Numbered from the stretch's first letter, positions 46,280-55,072 are shown. The stretch: DNA of 64,000 nt from Bacteroidetes bacterium CG12_big_fil_rev_8_21_14_0_65_60_17 (GCA_002787815.1 PCUY01000057.1:1-64000); one strand, 5' to 3'. Notes: generated by a model not told the origin, from the sequence alone. Made by a program: numbers and translations.

Positions 46280-47669
46280 TACGACGAATCAGGTTGGAGA
46301 GGGCGCGGGAGCGGCTCTTCAGCCGCTCCCGCGCCGTAACAAGCGCGGGATCAGCCTGGCGGTCTTCACAGTCGGTAAGGGGACATCTTTGGCAGGTGGT
46401 ACCGGCGTGAACGGGGTGCAATCGACGATCTGTGGCAAAGCCAATCCGCTCATGGGCCGGCCTGTCCAGCGGTATGCCCATCATTACCGCCGAGTCGCCG
46501 GTTTCGCCCAGTTGAAGCGGGCGGGACATGGCCAGAACCAGGAGCGGGCCACCTCCACCGGCCAATTCAACGCGCTGCGCCCGGGCTGATGGCGCGTGTG
46601 GTTCTGCTCCGGTGCGCAGTCCGTCGGCGCGCTCTTCTGCCCGCCGGTGGAGCATGCGAAGCCCTGCCCACCGCCGACACACATGTTCCGTGAGCGGAAG
46701 TAGGTGGGGCAGCGGGAGACGTGTCATGTTGAAGAGTCGCGAGACCGTCACGTGACGGCGGAAGCTGAGTCTCATGAACAGATGTTGCTCAAGGCCCAGA
46801 TGGGTGGCTGCGACCTGTCCTAACCGGTAAAAGAACATTTCCGGTGTTGCGGAAAATCTATTCATGCACTGGAGAAGACGTGACGGAGACCAGGTCTGGC
46901 GCTCCAGGAAGGTCCGCATGGTGCGCACGAAATCCTGCTCCGGTAGCAGCACGCAACCAGCGAAATAGGACGTCGCGTGGTTGTCCTGCACGTCCCGCCA
47001 CGTCGGCGTTGTGAGCCACGGAGAAGCAGCTGTCCGGCGCAGCGTGCGAAGCCGGAAGGTTCCGATTTCCTTGGCGAGGATGAAGGCCCGCTGTGAAGGC
47101 AACAACTCCTGGTTTATCAGGAGCAGAGGATCTGAACCCGGTACGGATACGGATCTGAGTCCCTTCAGGTCTTCGTTCTCCGAAAGCGCCGACATGTTGA
47201 CGGTCACGCCGCAGGTGCGCTGCAGAATGTGCAACAGCTTGTTTTCGAGCTCGACGGCCGACGTGGGATCCTGTCCGTCGTATCTCCCCATATCCGAGAG
47301 GAATTTGGTGGCTGCCTCCTCGACATGCGGAAGCCGGTTCCTGCACGATACCATGGTTTCGTTGAGGCGACGCGTGAGGTGGGCGGGTATGGTGGCGTCT
47401 TCAGCGGATGTCCCGGTAGTGCGAAAGGGCGGAGTGCGGGACGAGGTGGCCCGGGAGTGCGCGAACAGGTCTTCTACGGGCGACTGCAAGGCGTCAGATA
47501 TAACGGTAAGCGTATCAGCCCCCGGATACTTGAGGCCGCGTTCGATCTCACTCAGATGTGAAATACTGACGCCCGTGAGCGATGCCACGTTGGCGAGCGT
47601 GTAGTCCAGGTCGTGTCGCCGGGACCGGATATTCGTGCCCAGGATGCGGGTGATTTCGGGATGTGTCAT
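46269..47669 (-). CDS. XRE-type regulator with degenerate ImmA/IrrE-like domain (ScfR/RamB type)
   Basis: 466 residues: helix-turn-helix (about 8-62, VASLTGVSISHLSEIERG), a linker, an ImmA/IrrE-like middle (SQRAFILAKEIGTFRL ... ATSYFAGCVLLPEQDF), and a C-terminal domain ending in C-x2-C-x4-C (CQRCPLTDC) as in ScfR/RamB-like regulators of short-chain fatty acyl metabolism. The protease H-E-x-x-H reads KEIGT, so proteolysis is unlikely; ligand sensing is more likely. It is transcribed alone, converging on the lipoprotein gene. A palindrome sits 6 bp before its start codon, suggesting autoregulation. Confidence 0.83.
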   Translation of the reverse strand: MTHPEITRILGTNIRSRRHDLDYTLANVASLTGVSISHLSEIERGLKYPGADTLTVISDALQSPVEDLFAHSRATSSRTPPFRTTGTSAEDATIPAHLTRRLNETMVSCRNRLPHVEEAATKFLSDMGRYDGQDPTSAVELENKLLHILQRTCGVTVNMSALSENEDLKGLRSVSVPGSDPLLLINQELLPSQRAFILAKEIGTFRLRTLRRTAASPWLTTPTWRDVQDNHATSYFAGCVLLPEQDFVRTMRTFLERQTWSPSRLLQCMNRFSATPEMFFYRLGQVAATHLGLEQHLFMRLSFRRHVTVSRLFNMTRLPLPHLLPLTEHVCRRWAGLRMLHRRAEERADGLRTGAEPHAPSARAQRVELAGGGGPLLVLAMSRPLQLGETGDSAVMMGIPLDRPAHERIGFATDRRLHPVHAGTTCQRCPLTDCEDRQADPALVTARERLKSRSRALSNLIRRINR

Positions 47670-47675
47670 ACCGGA

Positions 47676-47694
47676 ATTACGCTCAGAGCGTAAT
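47676..47694. promoter_or_regulatory. Candidate operator of the XRE/ImmA-like regulator
   Basis: ATTACGCT-CAG-AGCGTAAT: a perfect 8-bp inverted repeat with a 3-nt spacer, immediately upstream of the regulator start codon (47669). The position fits steric autorepression. No second full copy was noticed in the window. Confidence 0.5.
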
Positions 47695-47818
47695 CAGGTG
47701 CCCGCTGAATGCCAAATATCAGGGAAATGCCCGGGCGGGAGGCCTGGCGGCGTTGCCACGTGGTCGGGGGTGGGGTAGTTTGGCGTCGAGCCACTTTTCA
47801 CCATCGACGGGTACATGC

Positions 47819-48466
47819 ATGCGGCTGGTACTTTTCGGTCCGCCCGGGGCGGGCAAGGGAACGCAGGCTGCGCGACTCCGTGATGCGCTTGGCCTGAGAA
47901 TCATTTCTACCGGCTATCTGATCCGATCGGCCATCCGCCAGGGTTCTCCGCTGGGTATGCGTGTCAAGGAACTGGTGCAGTGTGGAGGCCTGGTGCCTGA
48001 CGAAACGGTCCGGGACCTTGCGAGTGAGGCCATCGTCCACCAGCGTTTCAGCAACTTCATTCTGGACGGGTATCCCCGGACCATGCAGCAGGCACAGTGG
48101 TTGGAAGCGTTTCTCGAGGCCTACAAAGCACCGCTCATGGCGGTACTGTACCTGGACGTACCCGATGATGTAATCGTGGAGCGTCTTTCGGGGCGACGAA
48201 TGGACACGCAGACCGGAGACAGTTATCACATATCCCTGAACCCACCTCCCGGACACATGCCGGAAGAGCGACTCATTCAGCGCAAGGATGACAGGCCGGA
48301 AGCGGTCCTGGCGCGTCTCGAGACATATCACCGCGATACCCGACCCCTGGTGGACTATTTTGACCACAAAGGGCTGTTGGTGACCATCGACGGGACGGCA
48401 TCTCTCGATGCGGTATTCGAGGAAATCTGCGCTGCCATGGGCGTGGAGGAGCGGATATCGGTCTGA
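47819..48466 (+). CDS. adk: Adenylate kinase
   Basis: 215 residues from ATG 47819. The P loop is FGPPGAGKGTQAARL. Other family motifs are NFILDGYPRTMQQAQWLE and GRRMDTQTGDSYHISLNPPP; the LID after it is short and has no zinc cysteines. Two oddities: the usual STGD(L/M)LR reads STGYLIR, with tyrosine for aspartate; and the LID is shorter than in E. coli. It interconverts ATP, AMP and ADP. The M16-like gene follows 5 bp after. Confidence 0.92.
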   Translation: MRLVLFGPPGAGKGTQAARLRDALGLRIISTGYLIRSAIRQGSPLGMRVKELVQCGGLVPDETVRDLASEAIVHQRFSNFILDGYPRTMQQAQWLEAFLEAYKAPLMAVLYLDVPDDVIVERLSGRRMDTQTGDSYHISLNPPPGHMPEERLIQRKDDRPEAVLARLETYHRDTRPLVDYFDHKGLLVTIDGTASLDAVFEEICAAMGVEERISV

Positions 48467-48471
48467 CTCAG

Positions 48472-49767
48472 ATGAGTACGATTTCAGAGCGGATTGAAGA
48501 AATCACAGAAGGGTGCATGCGGTTGCGCATGCTACCCGTAGACGTCCCGGACGTCATCACATTACACCTGTCGTGGCCCGTGCCACTGGCTGCTTCTCCC
48601 CGGGAGGAGATCCTGGATCAGACAGCCGTGGCACTGTTGGATCGTGGGGCTGCTCGGCGGGATGAGGAAGCGGTAGCCGCATACCTGGAAGACCGGGGTG
48701 TGGAACTGCATTTTACATGCGACAGCACTCGGGTAAGATGCCAGGTGCGCATGTTGAAGCGCCATCTGTCAGACATTATTCCGCTGCTCGTGGATTGTAT
48801 GACGGAGCCCCGGATGGATGCGTCTTCCATGGAATCGGTGTCGCTGCGGCTTCGCTCGAACCTGATGCAGGCCCGCTCCCGGACGGCTGCGCGGGCGGGG
48901 ATCGGACTGAGGAGACAGGTGTTTGAACCCGGGCATCCTGAATATGCCTGGGAGGTCGATGAGCGCCTGGCTGAGCTTGACATCATGACAGCGGAGGACG
49001 TCGCTACGTGGTATCGGCAACGGTTGCTTCCCGCCCTTGTACATGCGACCATCGTGGGTGATGTCGGGGCGCAGCACGCCCGCCAGGTGAGCCGGGGCAT
49101 TTCATCCGGGGTCGGAAGCGGGCTGGAAGAATTCCCGCGCGGAGAACGTCATGCTCCGGATTCCGGTCGGACGATTCCCGAACTGAGTGCGGCGAAGCCG
49201 GTGCGCCTTCATATTCCGCTCGCTGACCGCTCGAATGTGGATGTCCGAATGGGGCACGGGGTGGATATCCGGCGCAGGGACGAAGACTATGACGCACTCA
49301 AAACAGGTGTGTTTGCGCTCGGGGGCAATTTCTCGGCGCGACTCATGGCCACCGTGCGCGACCGCGACGGATTGACCTACGGAATCGGATCCACATTGTC
49401 GGGCGTGGAACCGGACTGGCCGGGCATGTGGGTTACGTCCCTGTCGCTGAGCGCACCAGATATGTCGAGAGGTATTGATTCCGCGCTCGCCGAAATCCGC
49501 ACGTTCATCCGGGACGGTATCTCGAAGACGGAGCGGCAGACGGTAGTCGGGACACTTACCGGCTCGGCCCGGGTTCAACTCGGCACGACGTCAGGTCTTG
49601 CACGCGTTCTGCTGCGTCACCTGGAACGGGGCGATCCGGCCTCGGAAATAGATGCCTGGCCGCGGCGGATTGAAGCGCTCACAACGGAGCGTATCAATGA
49701 CGCTGTGCGGACGTGGCTCGACGTGGAGAAGCTGCACGTGATAAGCGCCGGCAGCACCGGTCACTGA
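48472..49767 (+). CDS. M16 (insulinase/pitrilysin)-like protein without the zinc motif
   Basis: 431 residues. The layout is that of an M16 beta subunit or non-catalytic half: an N-terminal M16 core (TLHLSWPVPLAASPREEIL, AVALLDRGAARRDEEAVAAYL), then the M16_C core (LSARLMATVRDRDGLTYGIGS and on). The catalytic H-x2-E-H is missing where it should be (LLDRGAARR instead of LLEHM...GT), so it is probably the inactive partner in a heterodimer or a substrate-binding homologue. No signal peptide. No active M16 partner is adjacent. It follows adk by 5 bp. Confidence 0.78.
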   Translation: MSTISERIEEITEGCMRLRMLPVDVPDVITLHLSWPVPLAASPREEILDQTAVALLDRGAARRDEEAVAAYLEDRGVELHFTCDSTRVRCQVRMLKRHLSDIIPLLVDCMTEPRMDASSMESVSLRLRSNLMQARSRTAARAGIGLRRQVFEPGHPEYAWEVDERLAELDIMTAEDVATWYRQRLLPALVHATIVGDVGAQHARQVSRGISSGVGSGLEEFPRGERHAPDSGRTIPELSAAKPVRLHIPLADRSNVDVRMGHGVDIRRRDEDYDALKTGVFALGGNFSARLMATVRDRDGLTYGIGSTLSGVEPDWPGMWVTSLSLSAPDMSRGIDSALAEIRTFIRDGISKTERQTVVGTLTGSARVQLGTTSGLARVLLRHLERGDPASEIDAWPRRIEALTTERINDAVRTWLDVEKLHVISAGSTGH

Positions 49768-49779
49768 CCGGGCTTCTAC

Positions 49780-49968
49780 TCAGTGATCCGGCATCACGAA
49801 CGCCAGTATGACGTACAGGATCAGGCCAGGAAACCCCGTAGACAGGATACTGAGCAGTACCCATGCGACGCGGACAATAGTTGAATCAATTTCAAAATAT
49901 TCGGCCAGACCGCCACATACTCCGGCAATTTTCCGGTCGTGCGTGGACTTTGTGAGTTTCCTGCTCAT
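49780..49968 (-). CDS. Short PspC-domain membrane protein
   Basis: 62 residues: DRKIAGVCGGLAEYFEID is the PspC signature, followed by one hydrophobic helix (VRVAWVLLSILSTGFPGLILYVILAFVM). PspC proteins bind and regulate the phage-shock response or act as membrane stress sensors. The reading frame is open further upstream, but ATG 49968 begins the conserved part, 4 bp after the upstream PspC gene, so both are one unit. Confidence 0.85.
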   Translation of the reverse strand: MSRKLTKSTHDRKIAGVCGGLAEYFEIDSTIVRVAWVLLSILSTGFPGLILYVILAFVMPDH

Positions 49969-49972
49969 GGTT

Positions 49973-50629
49973 TCAACTGTCTCGGATGATGGTAATACGT
50001 TCTTCCCGACTCGGGCGGACCGGGTCATCGGCCGATGGCATCGCGAAGGCCAGTATGATGTATGCCAGCAGAAGCGGACCACCGCCCGATACGACAGTGC
50101 CAACGACAAGTGCAATGCGCACCAGCGTCGCATCGACCCCGAAATATTCTGCAATTCCACCGGCTACCCCGGCAATTTTCTTGTCGCGACTCTTGGACAA
50201 CCGCTTCCTGCTGCCCGGTGCCTTCAATTCTTTCGCGCGCCGTGCTTCTGATTTGGCCAGTTTCTTCTCTGCCTTCCTGCGTGCGCGTTTCCTGCCCGGC
50301 CGCCAGGACAGGACGCCGAAACCGGTCAGTACAACCAGCAATCCAGCCAGCCATGGAAGCATTCCCGCAAGTACGGTGAGATCAATTCCGCTGCCCCACA
50401 GTCCAATCTGCTGGAAAATGTATGCAATGCCGACCAGGATCACGGACATGCCTGCCAGTGTCGGCAGATTCACCGCCGATGAGCCCTCTTCGACGTCCTC
50501 CTCGAACAGCATGACCTCCAGATCCTCGTTCGAGAGCGCATCGAGGTCAGGAAATGCATGATATGCACCTGCCTGGGGCCGACGCGGCGAGTCGATGGGT
50601 GATCTGAGGGGTCTTTCTGAAGTGCTCAT
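49973..50629 (-). CDS. PspC-domain protein with two extra membrane helices
   Basis: 218 residues. A short acidic N-terminal region leads into two hydrophobic helices (TLAGMSVILVGIAYIFQQIGLW and VLAGMLPWLAGLLVVLTGFG), a very basic linker (RPGRKRARRKAEKKLAKSEA), and a C-terminal PspC domain (DKKIAGVAGGIAEYFGVDA) with its helix. It overlaps no neighbour and lies upstream of the short PspC gene. Likely a membrane-stress or envelope-sensing protein; no PspA homologue is in the window. Confidence 0.82.
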   Translation of the reverse strand: MSTSERPLRSPIDSPRRPQAGAYHAFPDLDALSNEDLEVMLFEEDVEEGSSAVNLPTLAGMSVILVGIAYIFQQIGLWGSGIDLTVLAGMLPWLAGLLVVLTGFGVLSWRPGRKRARRKAEKKLAKSEARRAKELKAPGSRKRLSKSRDKKIAGVAGGIAEYFGVDATLVRIALVVGTVVSGGGPLLLAYIILAFAMPSADDPVRPSREERITIIRDS

Positions 50630-50660
50630 ACCTTGACGCTACGAACGGGTGAACGATAGG

Positions 50661-51218
50661 TTACGCGGATGTTACGATGTGTTTCATGGGTACGTCGTGA
50701 TCTTCATGCGGGAGCGCCTCGACGAGTGCGCAACCGAATATCGGGCACACGGTTTCGGCGTGCACGCCCTGTAGCCATCTGTCATAGAACCCACCTCCGT
50801 ATCCGAGTCGGAACCCGGCCCGGTCCACGGCGAGCGCCGGCACAATGACGACATCGAGTCCATCTGCCCGGAAACGGGGAGATACGGCGGGCTCCATGAT
50901 GCCGAACGCGGAAACCTTCAGGGACGAGCTGCCTGTGTACCGGCCTGCCCGGAGGCGCGCGCCCCTCACAACGGGCAGCCAGATGCGGCGGCCTTCCGCA
51001 TGCCATGCATCCAGCAGGGGCCGCAAATCCGGTTCACGACGGTCTGTCATGGGCCAGAAGGTGTGGATTTCCTTGGCATTGACGAGTGCCGGGTGGGTTG
51101 CCAGGCGCGCGCGGAGAATGGAACTTTCACGCATGAATTCGGCTTCAGTCATGGCGCGCCGCGCCGCGCGGAATTCCTTCCGCAGGACATCTTTTTCTAC
51201 CGAATAATCTGTAACCAT
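50661..51218 (-). CDS. 5-formyltetrahydrofolate cyclo-ligase
   Basis: 185 residues from ATG 51218 (MVTDYSVEKDVLRKEFRAAR). The family motif is RLGYGGGFYDRWL, with VVIVPALAVDRAGF before it. The enzyme converts 5-formyl-THF to 5,10-methenyl-THF with ATP in folate metabolism. The frame is open to an ATG at 51314, but that extension would overlap the AhpD-like gene heavily. Its start codon and the opposite-strand start codon of the AhpD-like gene share the tetranucleotide CATG at 51216-51219. Confidence 0.9.
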   Translation of the reverse strand: MVTDYSVEKDVLRKEFRAARRAMTEAEFMRESSILRARLATHPALVNAKEIHTFWPMTDRREPDLRPLLDAWHAEGRRIWLPVVRGARLRAGRYTGSSSLKVSAFGIMEPAVSPRFRADGLDVVIVPALAVDRAGFRLGYGGGFYDRWLQGVHAETVCPIFGCALVEALPHEDHDVPMKHIVTSA

Positions 51219-51597
51219 GCCGAACCGACTGGACGAATTCGAAGCGTACCGGAAAAAAATGAACGACCGCATCCTGTCAAAAGATGCGCATCTGGGTATA
51301 CGCCGCTTTTTCAATCTCGATGCAAACGCCTACGCGGACGGTGCCCTTCCGGGCACGACGAAAGAACTGCTGGGACTCGTCGCATCGATGGTGCTGCGGT
51401 GTAACGATTGCATAGACTACCACGTTCTGCAGTGCGTTGAATCGGGTTATACGGATGCGGAGCTTGACGATGCCTTCAACGTCGCGCTCGTGGTAGGGGG
51501 CTCCATCGTGATACCCCATTTGCGTCATGCGGTGGAAACGCGCGACCTGGTGCGTGAAAGGATTCCGGAAGGGACGCGTGAAGATGACAATAAATAA
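51217..51597 (+). CDS. AhpD-like carboxymuconolactone decarboxylase family protein
   Basis: 126 residues, one CMD domain. The CxxC-x3-H motif is RCNDCIDYH (C62, C65, H69), as in AhpD-type peroxidase partners, so a disulfide or peroxide-linked redox role is more likely than decarboxylation. A second half of the fold follows (DDAFNVALVVGGSIVIPHL). It diverges from 5-FCL with overlapping start codons, and precedes ffh by about 80 bp. Confidence 0.87.
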   Translation: MPNRLDEFEAYRKKMNDRILSKDAHLGIRRFFNLDANAYADGALPGTTKELLGLVASMVLRCNDCIDYHVLQCVESGYTDAELDDAFNVALVVGGSIVIPHLRHAVETRDLVRERIPEGTREDDNK

Positions 51598-51625
51598 GGG
51601 GGATGTGGGTAAAGAAACTGTTTTC

Positions 51626-51656
51626 TTTGTATTTTATCCAGTCTACGCCATTTTTG
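51626..51656 (+). promoter_or_regulatory. Bacteroidota-type promoter candidate for ffh
   Basis: TTTG (51626-51629), a 19-nt spacer, then CATTTTTG (51649-51656), close to the TTTG-N19-TAnnTTTG consensus. The distance to the ffh start codon at 51679 is about 22 nt, consistent with a short leader. Confidence 0.45.
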
Positions 51657-51678
51657 GTGAGAACCACGATTCCTGAAC

Positions 51679-53031
51679 ATGTTCGACAATCTTTCAGAAA
51701 AGTTGGAGGGTGCGCTCAAGTCCGTTGCCGGGCAGGGGCGGATCACAGAGCTGAACATCGCGTCCACGATGCGCGAAATTCGGCGGGCTTTGCTGGATGC
51801 TGATGTCAACTTCCAGGTAGCGAAGGATTTCACGGACCGGGTCAAGGAAAAGGCGCTCGGCTCGGATGTGCTTACATCCGTTTCCCCGGGTCAGCAGCTC
51901 GTCAAGATTGTCTACGACGAACTCGTCCATTTCCTTGGCGGGGAGCAGCAGGATATCAATTCCGGCACGCGATTACCGACCGTGATCCTTGTCGCCGGCC
52001 TGCAGGGATCGGGAAAAACCACGTTTTCCGGCAAGCTTGCGAAGTACTTCAAAAGTCAGGGACGCGCTCCCATGCTGGTTGCGGCTGACGTTTACCGTCC
52101 GGCGGCCGTGGACCAGCTCAGGATGCTCTCTGAACAGATCGGAGTACCCGTATTCACGCTGGAAGAAGGAGGTCAGGTCGTACAGGATCCCGTCCGCATT
52201 GCCCGCGAAGCCGTTTCCGAGGCGCGCAAGCAGGTTCGCGACATGGTGATCATCGATACGGCGGGACGCCTTCACGTTGACGAGCGCATGATGGCCGAGG
52301 TGTCGGACATCCGTGCAGCCGTCGAGCCCGATGAGATCCTGTTCGTGGTAGATGCCATGACGGGACAGGATGCTGTAAATACGGCTGTCGAATTCAACAG
52401 ACAGCTGGATTTTGACGGCGTCGTCCTCACGAAGCTTGATGGCGATACGCGCGGGGGGGCCGCCCTGTCCATTCGCCGTGTCGTCGACAAACCCATCAAA
52501 TTTGCCTCTACCGGCGAAAAACTCGATGCCCTGACGCCGTTCTACCCGGAACGGATGGCGCAGCGTATTCTGGGGATGGGAGACGTGGTCAGTTTCGTCG
52601 AAAAGGCGCAGGAGCAGTTCGACGAAAAACAGGCGGACAGGCTGAGGGGGCGCATCCGGTCGGAATCTTTCGACCTGAACGACTTCCTGGACCAACTTGG
52701 CCGCCTCAAGAAAATGGGTTCGCTGACCGACCTCGTGGGCATGATGCCCGGTGTTGGCAGCAAGCTCAAGGACGTGGATATCGATGACGACGCGTTTGTA
52801 CACGTTGAAGCCATTATCCAGTCCATGACCGAGGAGGAGCGCACCAATCCTGAAATCATCAACGGCAGCCGTCGTCGGCGCATTGCGCACGGAAGCGGCG
52901 TTGAAGTCCGGGATGTGAACCAACTCCTGAAACAGTTCCGGGACATGAAAAAGATGATGAAGACCATGACCAAGCTGATGGGGAAGGGCCGTTCGCTCGA
53001 CCTGTCAAGCCTCATGGGCCGCATCAACTGA
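51679..53031 (+). CDS. ffh: Signal recognition particle GTPase Ffh
   Basis: 450 residues, full length. N domain (1-90), G domain with [59 protein letters not shown] and [14 protein letters not shown], then a methionine-rich M domain that binds 4.5S RNA and signal sequences ([12 protein letters not shown] ... [10 protein letters not shown]). It delivers inner-membrane proteins to FtsY. First of the classic ffh-rpsP-rimM-trmD-rplS order. Confidence 0.97.
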   Translation: MFDNLSEKLEGALKSVAGQGRITELNIASTMREIRRALLDADVNFQVAKDFTDRVKEKALGSDVLTSVSPGQQLVKIVYDELVHFLGGEQQDINSGTRLPTVILVAGLQGSGKTTFSGKLAKYFKSQGRAPMLVAADVYRPAAVDQLRMLSEQIGVPVFTLEEGGQVVQDPVRIAREAVSEARKQVRDMVIIDTAGRLHVDERMMAEVSDIRAAVEPDEILFVVDAMTGQDAVNTAVEFNRQLDFDGVVLTKLDGDTRGGAALSIRRVVDKPIKFASTGEKLDALTPFYPERMAQRILGMGDVVSFVEKAQEQFDEKQADRLRGRIRSESFDLNDFLDQLGRLKKMGSLTDLVGMMPGVGSKLKDVDIDDDAFVHVEAIIQSMTEEERTNPEIINGSRRRRIAHGSGVEVRDVNQLLKQFRDMKKMMKTMTKLMGKGRSLDLSSLMGRIN

Positions 53032-53057
53032 ATCCATCAACCTATATTTGAATACAC

Positions 53058-53825
53058 GTGGCAGTTAAACTTCGATTGAAACGCATGGGCCGGCGCAAGC
53101 GCCCGCTCTATGCCATTGTTGCAACGGACACACGTCACCCGCGCGACGGACGGTACATTGAAGATCTGGGTCGATACGCCCCTCTCAACGAACCCGCCAC
53201 CGTCTCCGTGGCCATGGACCGCGTCCACTATTGGCTGGACAACGGCGCTCAGCCATCCGATACGGTCCGCTCGCTGCTCAAGAAGCAGGGCGTTCTCCTG
53301 GCATACAGCATGCAGAAAAAAGGCGCGACGGAGGAGGCCGTCAAGGAGGCTGTTGAGGCCCATGTGGCGCGCCATGCTGCCAAGTCATCCCAGGCGGCGA
53401 AGCTCACGCCGGCCGAGCGCCGTGCAGCGGCATTGAAGGCCGAAGAAGAAGAGGCGAAGGCCCGGGAAGCGGAGTTGGCGAAAAAGCGGGCCGAGGAAGA
53501 AGCCGCTGCCAAGAAGGCTGCCGACGAGGCTCGCAAGAAGGCCGAAGAGGAGCGGGCTGCTGCGGCCGCCCAGGCGAAGGCCGAACAGGAGGCAGCCAAC
53601 AAGGCGCAGGCAGACGCCGAGAAGGCCGAAGAGCCGAAGGCGGAGGAAGCCAAAGCTGAGGAGCCGAAGGCTGAGGAAGCCAAAGCTGAGGAACCGAAGG
53701 CGGAGGAGGCCACATCCGAAGAGCCGAAGGCGGAGGAGGCTACATCCGAAGAGCCAAAGGCGGAGGAGGCCACATCCGAAGAGCCAAAGCCTGAAGCTGC
53801 TGAGGACAAAGAAAAGTCTGCCTGA
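53058..53825 (+). CDS. rpsP: 30S ribosomal protein S16 with long Ala/Glu/Lys-rich C-terminal extension
   Basis: 255 residues from GTG 53058. Residues 1-85 are S16 (AVKLRLKRMGRRKRPLYAIV ... GRYAPLN). The rest, about 170 residues, is a charged helical extension (AEEEEAKAREAELAKKRAEE) that ends in tandem EEPKAEEAK/T repeats of about 10 residues. S16 extensions exist in Bacteroidota, but this one is long and built of near-identical DNA repeats, so its length may vary between strains. Downstream is rimM (24 bp), consistent with the ribosomal maturation operon. Confidence 0.93.
   Translation: MAVKLRLKRMGRRKRPLYAIVATDTRHPRDGRYIEDLGRYAPLNEPATVSVAMDRVHYWLDNGAQPSDTVRSLLKKQGVLLAYSMQKKGATEEAVKEAVEAHVARHAAKSSQAAKLTPAERRAAALKAEEEEAKAREAELAKKRAEEEAAAKKAADEARKKAEEERAAAAAQAKAEQEAANKAQADAEKAEEPKAEEAKAEEPKAEEAKAEEPKAEEATSEEPKAEEATSEEPKAEEATSEEPKPEAAEDKEKSA
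53625..53800 (+). repeat. Tandem coding repeats in rpsP
   Basis: About 30-nt units encoding A-E-E-P-K-A-E-E-A-K/T and variants, e.g. GAAGAGCCGAAGGCGGAGGA and close copies. Two sub-types alternate: AKAEEPK early and ATSEEPK late. High identity between copies points to recent slippage or unequal exchange. Confidence 0.85.
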
Positions 53826-53849
53826 TCATCGTAACCAGGGGCTGGAATC

Positions 53850-54371
53850 ATGGCGCACCAATTACGCCGGATTGGTCGGATTGTCCGTCCACATGGTGTT
53901 CGGGGTGAAGTGAAGGTGGCCCCGGAAACGGACCGTCCGGAAATCTATCTGGATCTTCAGACGGTCCTGGTTGGCTCGGATAACGAGTCGGCTGTGTCCT
54001 TTGACATATTGTCTGCCAACGTGGTGCCGTCACGTCACGGTGTCACGGCTATTGTCCAGCTGGACGCGGTGTCCTCCCGGGATGCCGCGGAGCAGTTGGC
54101 AGGACAACGCGTCTATGCGAGAGCAGAGGATTTACCCGAGCTCGCGGACGATGAGTTCTACTACGATGACGTGATCGGGCTTGTGGTATTGGACCAGGAC
54201 GGTAGCGTGCTCGGGACTGTCAAGGACATCCTTGAAGCGCCGGCACAGGACAAGTTGGTTGTTTCCCGACCTGGCCGACCCGACGTTCTGATCCCCCTTG
54301 TGCCTGCTTTCATCGGCAGCATCACGACCGAACACGTTGTCATCAATACCATTGAAGGTCTGATTGACTGA
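53850..54371 (+). CDS. rimM: Ribosome maturation factor RimM
   Basis: 173 residues. N-terminal RimM domain opens QLRRIGRIVRPHGVRGEVKV; the PRC-barrel part has DDEFYYDDVIGLVV and VLIPLVPAFIGSI. It binds the S19/30S head and aids 16S maturation. Start at 53850 gives the standard N terminus; trmD follows after 14 bp. Confidence 0.95.
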   Translation: MAHQLRRIGRIVRPHGVRGEVKVAPETDRPEIYLDLQTVLVGSDNESAVSFDILSANVVPSRHGVTAIVQLDAVSSRDAAEQLAGQRVYARAEDLPELADDEFYYDDVIGLVVLDQDGSVLGTVKDILEAPAQDKLVVSRPGRPDVLIPLVPAFIGSITTEHVVINTIEGLID

Positions 54372-54385
54372 CGGCCGGGTACATC

Positions 54386-55072
54386 ATGCGCATTGACATC
54401 ATAACGGCACTACCGGAGCTCATGGCATCGCCGCTCTCCCACAGCATTGTCGGGCGGGCACGTAGTGCCGGCATTATTGATGTGCATGTACACGATCTGC
54501 GTGCTTTTGGTCTCGGGCGCTATCGTCAGATTGACGATGAGCCGTATGGAGGAGGAGCCGGAATGGTCCTCATGGCCGAGCCGCTCTTCGATTGCCTTGA
54601 GTCGGTGATGGCCGATGACAGCGATCTGCAGGTAGATGAAATCATCTACCTGACGCCCGATGCGCCTGTTCTGACGCAGGCTTCGGCCAATGCCCTGACG
54701 CTCAGGAGCAGGCTGGTTCTTGTTGCGGGACATTACAAGGGGATTGATCAGCGCTTTCGGGATGCCGTTGTGACCATGGAAGTCTCCATCGGTGATTACG
54801 TGCTGAGTGGAGGGGAACTACCGGCATGCGTGCTTGTAGATGCGCTCGCTCGGCTTCTTCCGGGGGCCATCTCGGATGCGGAGTCCGCTCTCACCGATTC
54901 CTTCCAGGATGGGCTTCTGGACGCGCCTCTGTATACGCGTCCGGCCTCTTTTCGTGGTATGGAGGTTCCGGATGTGTTACGCAGTGGTAATCATGAGTCC
55001 ATCCGCGCCTGGAGGGAACGCATGCGCGAGGAAAGAACCCGACGTATACGACCGGACCTGCTTGAGGATTGA
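54386..55072 (+). CDS. trmD: tRNA (guanine-N1)-methyltransferase TrmD
   Basis: 228 residues. SPOUT-fold motifs: DDEPYGGGAGMVL, VLVAGHYKGIDQRF, VSIGDYVLSGGELPACVL, LLDAPLYTRPASFRGMEVPDVL and SGNHESIRAWR. It methylates G37 of tRNA using S-adenosylmethionine and prevents frameshifting. Fits the rimM-trmD-rplS order. Confidence 0.97.
   Translation: MRIDIITALPELMASPLSHSIVGRARSAGIIDVHVHDLRAFGLGRYRQIDDEPYGGGAGMVLMAEPLFDCLESVMADDSDLQVDEIIYLTPDAPVLTQASANALTLRSRLVLVAGHYKGIDQRFRDAVVTMEVSIGDYVLSGGELPACVLVDALARLLPGAISDAESALTDSFQDGLLDAPLYTRPASFRGMEVPDVLRSGNHESIRAWRERMREERTRRIRPDLLED

Noticed and set aside
53625-53800. Repeat array as CRISPR
   Set aside because: Repeats of about 30 nt are contiguous without unique spacers and code in frame for S16 residues.
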